Below are positions 8,150 to 17,566 of a DNA stretch of 64,000 bases, in pieces. The DNA is from Falsiroseomonas sp051433165 (lineage in GTDB: Bacteria > Pseudomonadota > Alphaproteobacteria > Acetobacterales > Acetobacteraceae), in contig NZ_JBHMFS010000002.1 of assembly GCF_051433165.1 (NCBI RefSeq), positions 186,001 to 250,000 of the forward strand. Direction: 5' to 3'. The position numbers were made by a program, and so were the translations under genes. Below the pieces are notes generated by a model. That model was not told the origin of the DNA. It searched no databases and saw nothing but the letters and a program-made list of their open reading frames with translations. Each line of letters begins with the position of its first letter. Position 1 is the first letter of the stretch.

Positions 8150-8926
8150 TCAGTCCGCCAGGTCCACCACCAGCGGCGTATGGTCCGAGGGCTGTTCTTC
8201 CGCCCTCGGCGCGGCATCCACCGAGCAGGCCTCCAGGCGTTCGGCCAATTCGGCACTCAGCAGTGCATGGTCGATCCGCAGCCCGGCATTGCGCTCGAAG
8301 GCGGAACCGTAGTCCCAATAGGTATAGATCCGCTCAGGCCCCGGATGCAGCGCGCGCAGCGCGTCGGTCAGGCCGAGATGCTCCAGCGCCCGCCATTCCG
8401 CGCGGGTTTCCGGCCGCACAAGTGCATCGGTCGGGGGCAGGGTGCCCTTGGTCAGGTCGTGCTCGGTCGGGCAGACATTGAAGTCGCCCAGGATGGCGAA
8501 GGGGATGAAGGCATTGAGCCGCGCCTGCGCCAGGCGCCGCAGCCGTTCCATCCAGGTCAGCTTGTACAGATAGCCCGCATCGCCACCGGAATTGCCATTG
8601 GGCAGATAGATGCCGGCCACCTGCATGCCGGCGGCCGCCACCTCGATGTAGCGGGCCTGGATGTCCTCGGCCCCGCCCGGCAGATGCTCCGCCACCACCT
8701 TGAAGGGGATGCGGGAGATCACCGCCACGCCATTGCGCCCGCCCGTCTGCCCCAGCGCATGGACCTGGTAGCCGGAGGTGGCGAATTCAGCGGCCGGGAA
8801 TTCCTCCGTCTTGCATTTCAGCTCCTGGAGGAACAGCAGGTCGGGCTGCTGCCGCGCCAGGAAGCGCAGGATATGCGGCGCCCGCTTGCGGACGGAGTTC
8901 ACGTTGAAGCTGGCCAGGCGAATCAT
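8150..8926 (-). CDS. xth: exodeoxyribonuclease III
   Basis: This 258-residue ExoIII-family AP endonuclease acts in base-excision repair. Family motifs run in order: SFNVNSVRKR, the metal-binding LQELKC, IYLPNG, GDFNVCPTEHD, the YTYWDYG / RIDHALLS region and the C-terminal SDHTPLV with catalytic His. The start at 8926 gives the canonical MIRLASFNVNS; about 22 extra upstream codons are open but unlike the family. The xth gene often precedes erpA and dgt in alphaproteobacteria, as here, although a histidine kinase is inserted between. Confidence 0.93.
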   Translation of the reverse strand: MIRLASFNVNSVRKRAPHILRFLARQQPDLLFLQELKCKTEEFPAAEFATSGYQVHALGQTGGRNGVAVISRIPFKVVAEHLPGGAEDIQARYIEVAAAGMQVAGIYLPNGNSGGDAGYLYKLTWMERLRRLAQARLNAFIPFAILGDFNVCPTEHDLTKGTLPPTDALVRPETRAEWRALEHLGLTDALRALHPGPERIYTYWDYGSAFERNAGLRIDHALLSAELAERLEACSVDAAPRAEEQPSDHTPLVVDLAD

Positions 8927-8945
8927 GCGGCGGACACTGCCCGCT

Positions 8946-10808
8946 CTAGGCCGGGAACGAAAGGGTGACGCGGGTGCCCTGGCCCGGTGCACTGTCGATC
9001 GTCATGCCGCCGCCCAGATTCTCGGCGAATTGCCGTGCCATGGACAGGCCAAGCCCGGTGCCGCGGCCCGGCCCCTTTGTGGTGAAGAAGGGCTCGCCGG
9101 CATGGAGCAGAACCTCCGGCGTCATGCCGGTGCCGGTATCCACCACCGTCACACGCAGCCGCGCCGCGCCATCGGCCGCACGGTCGCGCCCCGCGAGCAC
9201 CCGCACCTCGCCGCCATCGGGCATGGCATCGCGGGCATTGACGATCAGGTTGACCAGCACCGTCTCGAACTCCGCGCGGTCCGCCCGCAGCGGCGGCAGG
9301 CCCGGCTCCGCGGCGCAGGTCAGCCGGATGCCGGAGCCGAGCAGGCCGCCTACCATCTCCTCCAGCCGGCCGAAGCTGGCGGCCAGTTCGAAGTGTTCCT
9401 CCGCCCGGCCGTCCGGTGCCGAACCCTGGCGGCTGAAATCCAGCATGCGGGCGGCGATTCGTGCGCCGCGCGCCGCCGTGTCTTGCATCAGGGCGGCCAG
9501 GTTTCGGACCTTCGCCGGATCCTCCGCCCGCCGGTTAAGCAGGTGGGTCGCGGCGATGACGCTCTGGATCAGGTTGTTCATGTCATGCGCGACGCCGGCG
9601 GCGATCTGCCCGAGGGCGGAGGTGCGCGCGGCCTGGGCCAGTTGGATCTCCGCCTCCAGCCGCCGCGCCGCCTCCGCCTGCGCGCGGCTGAGGGCGGCGT
9701 ATTCGCGCTTCAGGCCGGTTCGCGCCAGTTGGATCAGCGCCAGCAGCAGCGCCGCCACGACCAGGGCGGCGCCGGCGAATCCCAGAGCGCGGCCGGCCCA
9801 GATGCCGCGTATCTGGTCCATTTGCAACCCGTAGACGACGGCAATGCCATAGCGTTCCAGCCACCGCGCTGCGACCAGCCACTCGGCGCCGCGCCACGCG
9901 GTGGGCTGCGCTTGCTGCGTGGTGCCGATATAAGCCATGGCGACGCGCCCGGTCTGAATCGCCGTGCCGATGACGGTCATCTTGCCCTCATAGGTGGCGG
10001 CGCCCTCCACCTCTGCTTCCGGCAGCGCCGGATGCTGCACCAGGATGCGGCCGTCCTGGCGGATGAGCTGCACGGTGTCGGAGGGTGAGTTGACGATGGA
10101 GGCGTAGAACCGGGCGAAGGCATCGATGTCCGAGGTTGCCCAGATGACCCCACCATCGGGCATCCCCTCCCGACCACGGCGGGCGTGGCTGATCGGGAAC
10201 ACCAGGCGGCCGCGCACAAGGCCGACGATCGTCTCTCCGACGAACGGCCGCACCGCATCCACCCCGCGGCCCTGATGGGCCAGGAAATAATCGCGGAACG
10301 ACAGGTCGATGGGTGTGAACGGGAAGGTGCGGCTCGATGCGTGCACCAGATTCCCGGCTGGTGAAACGATGCCGATGGCGCTGGTGCGGGGTGCGCTGTC
10401 GCGCAGCCTGGCAATGAAATCGGCGACGTCCGGGCTGCTGGCAATCGCATCCCAGTCGCTGTCCACGATGAAGCGGTTGACGGCGGTCAGATAGGCTTCC
10501 TGGCTCTCCAGCGCGCGCAGCGTGTTCTCATGCAGCAGGTCCACGGTATGCGTCAGCTGACTTCTGATCCTGGCTTCCAGGTCCTGCCAACTCAACCAGG
10601 CCATGCCCGCGGCAACCAGCAGTGGCAGGACCACCACGGCAACACAGATCGGCCTGAAGGTACCAGGGGTGGTAAGGGCGGGTGGTTTTGGGGCCGGGAG
10701 CGGCTGTTCGCGCGCCCGTCCGTTGGCCATAATGCTCGCGCCGTTCGGCTTGCGGGCGGAATCGGACGACACATCAGCAACTGAACCGAAACGAACTCCG
10801 GCGGTCAT
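8946..10808 (-). CDS. orphan sensor histidine kinase
   Basis: This is a 620-residue membrane sensor kinase. Transmembrane helices at about 52-72 and 341-363 flank a periplasmic PDC/dCache-like sensor of some 265 residues. No HAMP domain follows. The phosphoacceptor is His408 in GVAHDMNN, and the ATPase domain shows NLIVNARDAM (N box), DTGTGM (G1), FFTTK and GTGLGLSMAR (G2). The H box AHDMNN and the short HisKA resemble HK4-type (NtrB/DctB-like) kinases. ATG 10808 has a GAAGG Shine-Dalgarno. No response regulator is adjacent, so the partner and stimulus are unknown. Confidence 0.9.
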   Translation of the reverse strand: MTAGVRFGSVADVSSDSARKPNGASIMANGRAREQPLPAPKPPALTTPGTFRPICVAVVVLPLLVAAGMAWLSWQDLEARIRSQLTHTVDLLHENTLRALESQEAYLTAVNRFIVDSDWDAIASSPDVADFIARLRDSAPRTSAIGIVSPAGNLVHASSRTFPFTPIDLSFRDYFLAHQGRGVDAVRPFVGETIVGLVRGRLVFPISHARRGREGMPDGGVIWATSDIDAFARFYASIVNSPSDTVQLIRQDGRILVQHPALPEAEVEGAATYEGKMTVIGTAIQTGRVAMAYIGTTQQAQPTAWRGAEWLVAARWLERYGIAVVYGLQMDQIRGIWAGRALGFAGAALVVAALLLALIQLARTGLKREYAALSRAQAEAARRLEAEIQLAQAARTSALGQIAAGVAHDMNNLIQSVIAATHLLNRRAEDPAKVRNLAALMQDTAARGARIAARMLDFSRQGSAPDGRAEEHFELAASFGRLEEMVGGLLGSGIRLTCAAEPGLPPLRADRAEFETVLVNLIVNARDAMPDGGEVRVLAGRDRAADGAARLRVTVVDTGTGMTPEVLLHAGEPFFTTKGPGRGTGLGLSMARQFAENLGGGMTIDSAPGQGTRVTLSFPA

Positions 10809-10918
10809 CGTTTGACCTTCGAACCCGTCTGAACGTTAACCCTTCGCAGTTACAGCGTCCAGAGTTCTTGCCGGTGCGACGCTGGGTTGCACATGCAAGG
10901 GTGGCAGGCGCCGGCCGG

Positions 10919-11263
10919 TCAGCCGACGCTGAAGCTCGTGCCACAGCCGCAGGCGCTGACCGCCTGGGGGTTCTTCACCGCGAAATGCGCGCCGATCAGC
11001 GCCTCGGTCCAATCCAGCTCGGCGCCGGCCAGTAATTCCATGCTCACCGGGTCGACGAAGACACGGCCGGGGCCATCGGCCACCACCAGATCATCCTCGG
11101 CCGGCGCATCCTCCAGGTCGAAGCGGTACTGGAAGCCGGAGCAACCCCCGGCATCCACCGCCAATCGCAGACCGGCGCCGGGCTTGCCCTGGCGGGACGC
11201 GATCTCCGCCACCTGGGCGCTGGCGCGGGGGGTGACGCGGAACGGGGCGGTCATGATGTCCAT
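10919..11263 (-). CDS. erpA: iron-sulfur cluster insertion protein, HesB/IscA family
   Basis: This 114-residue A-type carrier delivers Fe-S clusters to apoproteins. The three conserved cysteines are Cys41 (GGCSGFQY), Cys105 and Cys107 (SACGCGTSF). Two in-frame ATGs at 11263 and 11254 are possible starts; a longer frame to 11518 would run back over the dgt start. It is divergent from dgt with about 90 bp between, an arrangement seen in many alphaproteobacteria and a reason to prefer ErpA over IscA. Confidence 0.9.
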   Translation of the reverse strand: MDIMTAPFRVTPRASAQVAEIASRQGKPGAGLRLAVDAGGCSGFQYRFDLEDAPAEDDLVVADGPGRVFVDPVSMELLAGAELDWTEALIGAHFAVKNPQAVSACGCGTSFSVG

Positions 11264-11354
11264 GGTGGGAAGATAGGATGGAAACGCCCGAGGTTCCAGG
11301 CTCCTCTGGCCGCAACCCTTCCAGCACGGGCGGGCGGGTGCTAGGCCCGGCGGG

Positions 11355-12524
11355 ATGGATCCGAAGCGCCTGCCAGATGGGCTGGCCCCCTGGGCAGTCC
11401 GCACCGAAACCTCCCGCGGGCGGCTGCATGCCGAACCGGGTGGCGGCGCGCGTTCACCCTTCCAGCGCGACCGCGACCGCATCATCCACGCCACCGCCTT
11501 CCGGCGCCTGCAGTACAAGACCCAGGTCTTCGTCTATCATGAGGGCGACCATTTCCGGACGCGGCTGACCCACAGCCTGGAAGTGGCGCAGATCGCGCGC
11601 TCCATCGCCCGCGAATTGGCGCTGGAGGAAGATCTGGCGGAGGCGCTGGCGCTGGCGCATGACCTGGGCCACCCGCCCTTCGGCCATGGGGGGGAGGATG
11701 CGCTGGATGTGATGATGAAGCCCTATGGCGGCTTCGATCACAACGCGCAGTCGCTGAAGGCGGTGACACGGCTGGAAACCCGCTACGCCGGCTTCGACGG
11801 GCTGAACCTGACCTGGGAAACGCTGGAGGGCCTGGCCAAGCACAACGGCCCGCTGCGCCGCCCCAGCCCCTACATCATCGAATATGACCGGCTGCACCCG
11901 CTGGAGCTCCAAACCCATTCCAGCGCGGAAGCGCAGGTGGCGGCTCTGGCCGATGACATCGCCTACAACAATCACGATCTGGATGACGGCATCCGCGCCC
12001 GGCTGTTCACGCTGGAGGAAGCCGCGACCCTGCCCCTGGTGCGCGAAGCCCATGCCGAGGCGCTGAAGGCCAATCCCGACCTGCCAGCAGATCGTGCGGT
12101 GTTCGAGGTGGTGCGCCGGGTCATCAATGCCATGGTCAACGACACGGTAACCGAGACCCGCCACCGTATCGCGGCGCTGGGTCCGGGCAGCGCCGCCGAT
12201 ATCCGCGCGCATGACCGGCCGGTGGTGGCGTTCTCGGATGCGATGATGGAGGCGAACAACGAGCTCCGCGCCTTTCTGTTCCAGCGCATGTACCGCCACT
12301 GGCGCGTCAACCGCACCACCCAGAAATGCAAGCGGGCGCTGCAATTGCTGTTCACCCTGCTGCATGGCGAGCCGCGCCAGTTGCCGCCCTGGTGGCAGGC
12401 CAAGGCCGGTGAGCCCGGCAGCCCCGCCGCCGCCCAGGCGGTCTGCGACTACCTGGCCGGCATGACCGACCGTTTCGCGCTGGAGGAGCATCGGCGCCTG
12501 ACCGATCCCTCCGTTCCGGGCTAG
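11355..12524 (+). CDS. dgt: deoxyguanosinetriphosphate triphosphohydrolase-like protein
   Basis: This is a 389-residue HD-domain dNTPase. Metal ligands are visible at His73 (RLTHSLEVAQ) and at His102-Asp103 (ALAHDLGHPPFGHGG). A further acidic segment, ADDIAYNNHDLDDG, contains the distal Asp. The N-terminal RDRDRIIHATAFRRL segment is typical of the family. It hydrolyses dNTPs to nucleosides and triphosphate. It is followed 31 bp later by argS, as in other alphaproteobacteria. Confidence 0.93.
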   Translation: MDPKRLPDGLAPWAVRTETSRGRLHAEPGGGARSPFQRDRDRIIHATAFRRLQYKTQVFVYHEGDHFRTRLTHSLEVAQIARSIARELALEEDLAEALALAHDLGHPPFGHGGEDALDVMMKPYGGFDHNAQSLKAVTRLETRYAGFDGLNLTWETLEGLAKHNGPLRRPSPYIIEYDRLHPLELQTHSSAEAQVAALADDIAYNNHDLDDGIRARLFTLEEAATLPLVREAHAEALKANPDLPADRAVFEVVRRVINAMVNDTVTETRHRIAALGPGSAADIRAHDRPVVAFSDAMMEANNELRAFLFQRMYRHWRVNRTTQKCKRALQLLFTLLHGEPRQLPPWWQAKAGEPGSPAAAQAVCDYLAGMTDRFALEEHRRLTDPSVPG

Positions 12525-12555
12525 AAGCCCTCATCGTTTCCGGATTCGCCTTCCC

Positions 12556-14331
12556 ATGACCCCGACCGCCGATTTGTTTGCCACCATGCGCGCCCATGTG
12601 GTGGAGGCGCTGACGCAGATCCTGCCGGACCTGCCGCCCGAGGCCTTTGCCCGCGTGCTGGTGGAGCCGCCGAAGGACGTGGCGCATGGCGACATGTCGA
12701 CCAACGGCGCCATGGTGGTGGCGAAGCTGGCGAAGATGCCGCCGCCGAAGCTGGCGGCCGCGCTGTGCGAGAAGTTGCGGGAGTTGCCCGTGGTGGTGGA
12801 GGCGACGCCCGCCGGGCCGGGCTTCGTCAACCTGCGGCTGGATGAGGGGTTCGTGCGCGCCGTGGTGCCGGCGGTGCTGGCGGCCGGGCCTGCCTATGGC
12901 GATGGGCCGGCGCGGGAAGGCGGGCCGGTCAATGTGGAATATGTCTCGGCCAACCCGACCGGGCCGATGCATGTCGGCCATTGCCGTGGCGCCGTGGTGG
13001 GCGATGCGCTGGCGCTGCTGCTGCGCAAGGCGGGCTATGACGTCACGCGCGAGTATTACGTAAACGACGCGGGCGCCCAGGTGCTGGCGCTCGCCTATGC
13101 CACCTACTGGCGCTACCTCCAGGCGCTCGGCACCAGCATGACGGAGGAGGAATACGCCCAGTCGGTGCCGGGTGGGCTGCAATACAAGGGCGAATACCTG
13201 GTGCCCGTCGGCGTCGCCCTACGCCAGATCTTCAAGGAAACCCTGGCCGAGACGGGCGCCATGCCGGCCGGCGCCACGCATTGGCTCGATACGGTGCGGG
13301 ACTTCACGGTGGAAGCCATGATGTCCTCGATCCGCGAGGACCTCGCGGCACTCGGCGTGCAGCACGACGTCTTTATCAGCGAACGCGCCATCGTGGCCGA
13401 GGGCTGGCTGGAGAAGGCGGAGGCCACGCTTTCGGCCAAGGACCTGATCTACACCGGCGTGCTGGAGCCGCCGAAGGGCAAGACGCCGGAGGACTGGGAG
13501 CCCCGCCCGCAGGTGCTGTTCCGCGCCACCCAGTTCGGCGACGATGTGGACCGCCCGCTGCGGAAGTCCGATGGCTCCGGCACCTATTTTGCGAACGACG
13601 TGGCGAATCATCTCGCCAAGATCGATCGCGGTTTCCCGCAGCTGGTGCAGGTGTGGGGCGCCGACCATGGCGGCTATGTGAAGCGCATGCAGGCCGCCGT
13701 CGCCGCGCTGTCGGATCGCAAGGTCAGTCTGGACGTGGTGCTGACCCAGATCGTGCATGTGGTGAAGGATGGCGAGCCAGTCCGCATGTCGAAGCGCGCC
13801 GGCACCTATGTGACGCTGCGCGACCTGATCGACGAGGTGGGCAAGGACGCCGTCCGCTTCACCATGCTGACGCGCAAGGCCGATGCGCAGATGGAATTCG
13901 ACCTGAACAAGGTCATCGAGCAGACGCGGGAGAACCCGGTCTTCTACGTGCAATACGCCCATGCCCGCTGCCGCTCCGTCCTGCGCTCCGCCGGCGACCC
14001 CGCCCAGGCGGATCTGGCGCAGGTGCCACTCGACCAACTGACGGACCCCGCCGAACTCGCGCTGATCCGCCGCATGGCCGGCTGGCCGCGCACGGTGGAG
14101 GCCGCTGCTGCGGCGCGGGAGCCGCACCGAATCGCGTTCTTTCTCCAAGACTTGGCCAGCGACTTTCATGTACTGTGGAACAGGGGGCGTGACGATTCGA
14201 CGTTGCGCTTCATCCGGGTGGAGGAGCCGGAGGCGACCCAGGCGCGTCTCGCGCTGGTGGCCGCTACTTCGGTGGTCCTGCGCTCAGGCCTCGCGGTGAT
14301 GGGGGTCGAACCCGTCGAGGAGATGCGATGA
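12556..14331 (+). CDS. argS: arginyl-tRNA synthetase
   Basis: This 591-residue class I synthetase charges tRNA-Arg. The HIGH-type motif is PMHVGH at 137-142 within ANPTGPMHVGHCRG, and the KMSKS-type motif is RMSKR at 410-414. An N-terminal ArgRS additional domain (about 1-110) and a C-terminal DALR anticodon-binding domain (about 460-591) are present. The stop overlaps the next start as ATGA, indicating coupling to the SPOR protein. Confidence 0.96.
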   Translation: MTPTADLFATMRAHVVEALTQILPDLPPEAFARVLVEPPKDVAHGDMSTNGAMVVAKLAKMPPPKLAAALCEKLRELPVVVEATPAGPGFVNLRLDEGFVRAVVPAVLAAGPAYGDGPAREGGPVNVEYVSANPTGPMHVGHCRGAVVGDALALLLRKAGYDVTREYYVNDAGAQVLALAYATYWRYLQALGTSMTEEEYAQSVPGGLQYKGEYLVPVGVALRQIFKETLAETGAMPAGATHWLDTVRDFTVEAMMSSIREDLAALGVQHDVFISERAIVAEGWLEKAEATLSAKDLIYTGVLEPPKGKTPEDWEPRPQVLFRATQFGDDVDRPLRKSDGSGTYFANDVANHLAKIDRGFPQLVQVWGADHGGYVKRMQAAVAALSDRKVSLDVVLTQIVHVVKDGEPVRMSKRAGTYVTLRDLIDEVGKDAVRFTMLTRKADAQMEFDLNKVIEQTRENPVFYVQYAHARCRSVLRSAGDPAQADLAQVPLDQLTDPAELALIRRMAGWPRTVEAAAAAREPHRIAFFLQDLASDFHVLWNRGRDDSTLRFIRVEEPEATQARLALVAATSVVLRSGLAVMGVEPVEEMR

Positions 14332-15065
14332 GCGACATGATGGTGCCATCCTATCGCGTGCAGCGGGACCCCTCGGGGGTGCCTTGGCGCATGATGGCGG
14401 TGGCGGGCGGCATGCTGGCGGTGGTCGCGGTGGGGGCAGGGGGTTACTGGGCCTTCCAGCGCTCCGGCGGTGGCGGTGTGCCGGTTGTGGAAGCCGATCC
14501 GCGCCCCTTCAAGGTGCGCCCGGATGATCCGGGCGGGCTGCGCGTGCCCAACCAGAACGCGCTGGTGCTGGAACGGCCGGGCAACCGCCAGTCCGCAGCG
14601 CAGACCGGCCGGCCCGCGGGGCTGGTGCCGGAGACGGAAGCCCCGAACCTGGATCTGCTCCGCGCCGCCGTCGCGCCGCCACCGGTGGTGGCGCCTCGGC
14701 CCGTGCCGCGTGAGCTGGAGATGCCGGATCCGGCAGCCATCAGCGAAGCCGCGCCCCAGTCGGAAGCGGTGCCACAGACGGCACCAGCGGTCGCACCGGT
14801 CCCGCGCGCGGTCGCCACTGGTCGGGTGATGGTGCAGTTGGCCGCGGTGACCAGCGAGGAGGGCGCCCGTTCGGAATTCGACCGCATCGCCCGCCGTGCG
14901 CCCGAATTGTTCGAGGGCCGCAGCCCGGTGGTGCAGCGGCTGGAGCGGGACGGGCAATCGCCGCTGTTCCGCCTGCGCACCTCCGGCTTCGCGGACCAGG
15001 ACAGCGCCCGCCAATTCTGCGAGGCGCTGCGCGCGCGCAACTTCGCCTGCATCCCGGTTCGCTGA
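14328..15065 (+). CDS. SPOR-domain envelope protein
   Basis: This is a 245-residue single-pass inner-membrane protein. The cytoplasmic N-terminus is followed by one transmembrane helix at about 22-43, a Pro/Ala/Val-rich periplasmic linker, and a SPOR domain (about 165-245) that starts VMVQLAAVTSEEGARSEFDR. SPOR domains bind denuded septal peptidoglycan, so a role at the division site is likely. The ATG overlaps the argS stop by four bases, and nagZ follows 7 bp later, giving a cell-wall pair. Confidence 0.9.
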   Translation: MSDMMVPSYRVQRDPSGVPWRMMAVAGGMLAVVAVGAGGYWAFQRSGGGGVPVVEADPRPFKVRPDDPGGLRVPNQNALVLERPGNRQSAAQTGRPAGLVPETEAPNLDLLRAAVAPPPVVAPRPVPRELEMPDPAAISEAAPQSEAVPQTAPAVAPVPRAVATGRVMVQLAAVTSEEGARSEFDRIARRAPELFEGRSPVVQRLERDGQSPLFRLRTSGFADQDSARQFCEALRARNFACIPVR

Positions 15066-15072
15066 GCACAGA

Positions 15073-16104
15073 ATGACCCCCAAGGCCGCCATCATCGGCA
15101 TCGCCGGCACCACCCTGTCGGCGGAGGAAGCGGCGCTGTTTCGCCGCCACCGCCCCGCAGGCGCCATTCTGTTCCGCCGCAATGTGGAAACCCCGAAACA
15201 GGTGGCGGCGCTGACCGCGGCCTTGCGGCAGGAGTTGGGCGCGGAGGCGCCGATCCTGGTCGACCAGGAAGGCGGCCGTGTCGCCCGGCTGCGCCCGCCG
15301 CATTGGCCGGAATACCCGGCGGCCGCGCTGTTCGAGGATGCGCCCTCCATGGCGGCGGAGGCGAATGCCACGCTGCTCGGCCTGGAATGCGCCGCGATCG
15401 GGCTGGATGTGGTTTGCGCCCCGGTGCTCGACCTGCGCCTTCCCGGCGCGCATGGCATCATCGGCGACCGCGCCTTTTCCGCCCGCCCGGCAGAGGTGGC
15501 CCGCCTCGGCGCCGCCTGGGTGCGCGGCCTGCAACAGGCCGGCTGCATCCCGGTGATCAAGCACATCCCCGGCCATGGGCGCGCGGAGGTGGACAGCCAC
15601 GAATCTCTGCCGCGCGTCACCGCGGACCGCGCCACGCTGGCGGCGGACCTCGAACCCTTCCGGGCGCTGGCCGCGCCGGATGGCGGGGCCGGGCTTTGGG
15701 CGATGACGGCGCATATCCTGTATGAAGCGCTGGATGCGGCACGGCCGGCGACCCTTTCGCCCAGCCTGATCCGCGATGTCATCCGCGGCGAGATCGGCTT
15801 CGATGGCGTGCTGGTGTCCGATGATCTGGCGATGGGGGCGATGGCGGGACTTTCAGACGACCTGGCCGGCGCCACCATGGCCGCAGGCTGCGACTTGGCA
15901 TTGCACTGCACCGGCGTGCTGGCGGAAAGCGCCGCGCTGCTGGCGACCTGCCCGGCCCTCTCCGATGACGGCGCACGACGCATGCAGCGCGCCCGCCGCG
16001 AGATGCTGGCGGCCCGCCGGGTGGTGGACCCCGACCTGCTGGCGCTGATCCGAGACCGGCTGCTCGCCACCCGATCTTTTATCACCGGGCCCGCCTTCGC
16101 GTGA
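15073..16104 (+). CDS. nagZ: beta-N-acetylhexosaminidase
   Basis: This 343-residue cytoplasmic GH3 enzyme removes GlcNAc from anhydro-muropeptides during peptidoglycan recycling. The conserved KHIPGHGR (163-170) and VDSHESLP with the catalytic His lie in the flexible loop, and the nucleophile Asp is in LVSDDLAMGAM (about 247-257). It is a single-domain GH3 of NagZ length. ATG 15073 begins MTPKAAIIGIAG; the frame is open upstream only within the SPOR gene. The stop overlaps the next gene as GTGA. Confidence 0.93.
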   Translation: MTPKAAIIGIAGTTLSAEEAALFRRHRPAGAILFRRNVETPKQVAALTAALRQELGAEAPILVDQEGGRVARLRPPHWPEYPAAALFEDAPSMAAEANATLLGLECAAIGLDVVCAPVLDLRLPGAHGIIGDRAFSARPAEVARLGAAWVRGLQQAGCIPVIKHIPGHGRAEVDSHESLPRVTADRATLAADLEPFRALAAPDGGAGLWAMTAHILYEALDAARPATLSPSLIRDVIRGEIGFDGVLVSDDLAMGAMAGLSDDLAGATMAAGCDLALHCTGVLAESAALLATCPALSDDGARRMQRARREMLAARRVVDPDLLALIRDRLLATRSFITGPAFA

Positions 16105-16799
16105 TCGCGGACATCACGGCGATCGCGCTCGCCGCCATCTTCGCCATCACCCTGCACGAAGCGGCCCATGGCTATGCGGCCCGCGCCCTGGGCGATGACA
16201 CCGCCTATCTGCTCGGCCGCGTCAGCCTGAACCCGCTGCGGCATGTGGACCCGGTGGGCACCATCCTGCTGCCCGGAGTCCTACTGGTAACGCAGCTTCT
16301 GACCATCGGGCGGGTGGAGGCGATGTTCGGCTGGGCCAAGCCGGTGCCGGTGGATATCTGGCGGCTGTACAGCCCTCGCTGGGGCATGGTGCTGGTGGCG
16401 GCCGCCGGGCCGGCCATTAATTTCGTCCTCGCCATCGGCTTCGGCCTCGCGGCGCATCTGGTCACCGTCGCGGGCGGCGTGGTGCCGGATGCGGCGATGG
16501 ACTGGGTGCTGCACTTCTTCGCGCTGTCGATGCTCTACAACGTGATTCTCGCCTGCTTCAACCTGCTGCCGATCCCGCCGCTGGATGGCGGGCGCATCCT
16601 GGTCGGCATCCTGCCGGCGCCGCTGGCCCGTCTGGTCGCCAGTACGGAGCGGTTCGGGCTTCTCATCGTCATCGGGCTGATTTTCCTGGTACCCTACCTG
16701 GTGCCTGGATTCGACCCGCTGCGGACGCTTCTGCAGTCGGTGGCGCTGCCGGTGCTCCAGGGCATCTTTGCACTGACCGGCCATGGAGGGGCGCTGTGA
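16101..16799 (+). CDS. site-2 protease family (M50) membrane metalloprotease
   Basis: This 232-residue polytopic protein has the zinc motif HEAAH (19-23) in the first helix and the second site NLLPIPPLDGGR with Asp162. It has no PDZ domain, so it belongs to the short minimal S2P group rather than RseP. It would cleave within the membrane; the substrate is unknown. GTG 16101 overlaps the nagZ stop, and its own stop overlaps the scpA start as GTGA. An M50 gene at this place interrupts nothing functionally but is tightly coupled with chromosome-segregation genes. Confidence 0.9.
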   Translation: MIADITAIALAAIFAITLHEAAHGYAARALGDDTAYLLGRVSLNPLRHVDPVGTILLPGVLLVTQLLTIGRVEAMFGWAKPVPVDIWRLYSPRWGMVLVAAAGPAINFVLAIGFGLAAHLVTVAGGVVPDAAMDWVLHFFALSMLYNVILACFNLLPIPPLDGGRILVGILPAPLARLVASTERFGLLIVIGLIFLVPYLVPGFDPLRTLLQSVALPVLQGIFALTGHGGAL

Positions 16800-17566
16800 C
16801 CGACCCGGTGCTGCATCTGCGTCTCGATGGCTATGAAGGCCCGCTGGACCTGCTGCTGGATCTGGCGCGGGCGCAGAAACTGGACCTCGCCGGCATCTCC
16901 ATCGTGGCCCTGGTGGATCAGTACCTGGCCGTGATCGAGCAGGCGCGCGGCATGCGGCTGGAACTGCAGGCCGAATGGCTGGTCATGGCCGCCTGGCTCG
17001 CTTGGCTGAAATCCCGCCTGCTGCTGCCGAAGGAGGAAGCGGGGCCGGAGGAAGACCCCGAAGCCCTGGCGCTGCGCCTGACCGATCGGCTGGCGGAGCT
17101 GGAGGCAATGCGCGCCGGCGCTGCCTGGCTCGGCCAGCAACCGCAGCTTGGCCGGGACGTGTTCGGCCGTGGCGCGCCGGAAAACCTGAGGGTCGAGGAC
17201 CGCTCCGGCCTGCGCGCCGACCTCGCCGCGCTGTGCCAGGCCTATGTCGCCGGCCGCCGCCGCGCCATCGCACTGCGCCCCTACCGCCCGAAGCCGCGGC
17301 GGTTGTGGAGCGTGCAGGACGCGCTGGCCCGGCTGATCCGGGTGCTGGGCGATTTGCCGAGCTGGGCGGTGCTGCAACGCTTCCTGCCCGAAGCGGGCGA
17401 CCTGGACACGGTGGAACGCCGCGCCGCGCTGGCCAGCACGCTGATCGCCAGCCTGGAAATGGCGCGCGGCGGCAACCTGGACCTGCGCCAGGACCGCGCC
17501 TTCGGACCCATCCTGCTGCGCAAGGCCGAGCGCGCCGAGAAGGCGGATGATGTCCGCGCCGCCTGA
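16796..17566 (+). CDS. scpA: segregation and condensation protein A
   Basis: This 256-residue kleisin bridges SMC heads together with ScpB in chromosome condensation. It starts with the family signature YEGPLDLLLDLARAQKLDL, followed by the WLVMAAWLAWLKSRLLLP segment and a C-terminal winged-helix region. GTG 16796 overlaps the M50 stop. Its end overlaps scpB by 20 bases. The cognate smc is not in the window. Confidence 0.93.
   Translation: MTDPVLHLRLDGYEGPLDLLLDLARAQKLDLAGISIVALVDQYLAVIEQARGMRLELQAEWLVMAAWLAWLKSRLLLPKEEAGPEEDPEALALRLTDRLAELEAMRAGAAWLGQQPQLGRDVFGRGAPENLRVEDRSGLRADLAALCQAYVAGRRRAIALRPYRPKPRRLWSVQDALARLIRVLGDLPSWAVLQRFLPEAGDLDTVERRAALASTLIASLEMARGGNLDLRQDRAFGPILLRKAERAEKADDVRAA

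Noticed and set aside
10821..10834. GAAC-N6-GAAC upstream of the histidine kinase as an SOS box
   Set aside because: The spacing is six bases instead of seven, and the site lies upstream of a sensor kinase rather than a repair gene.
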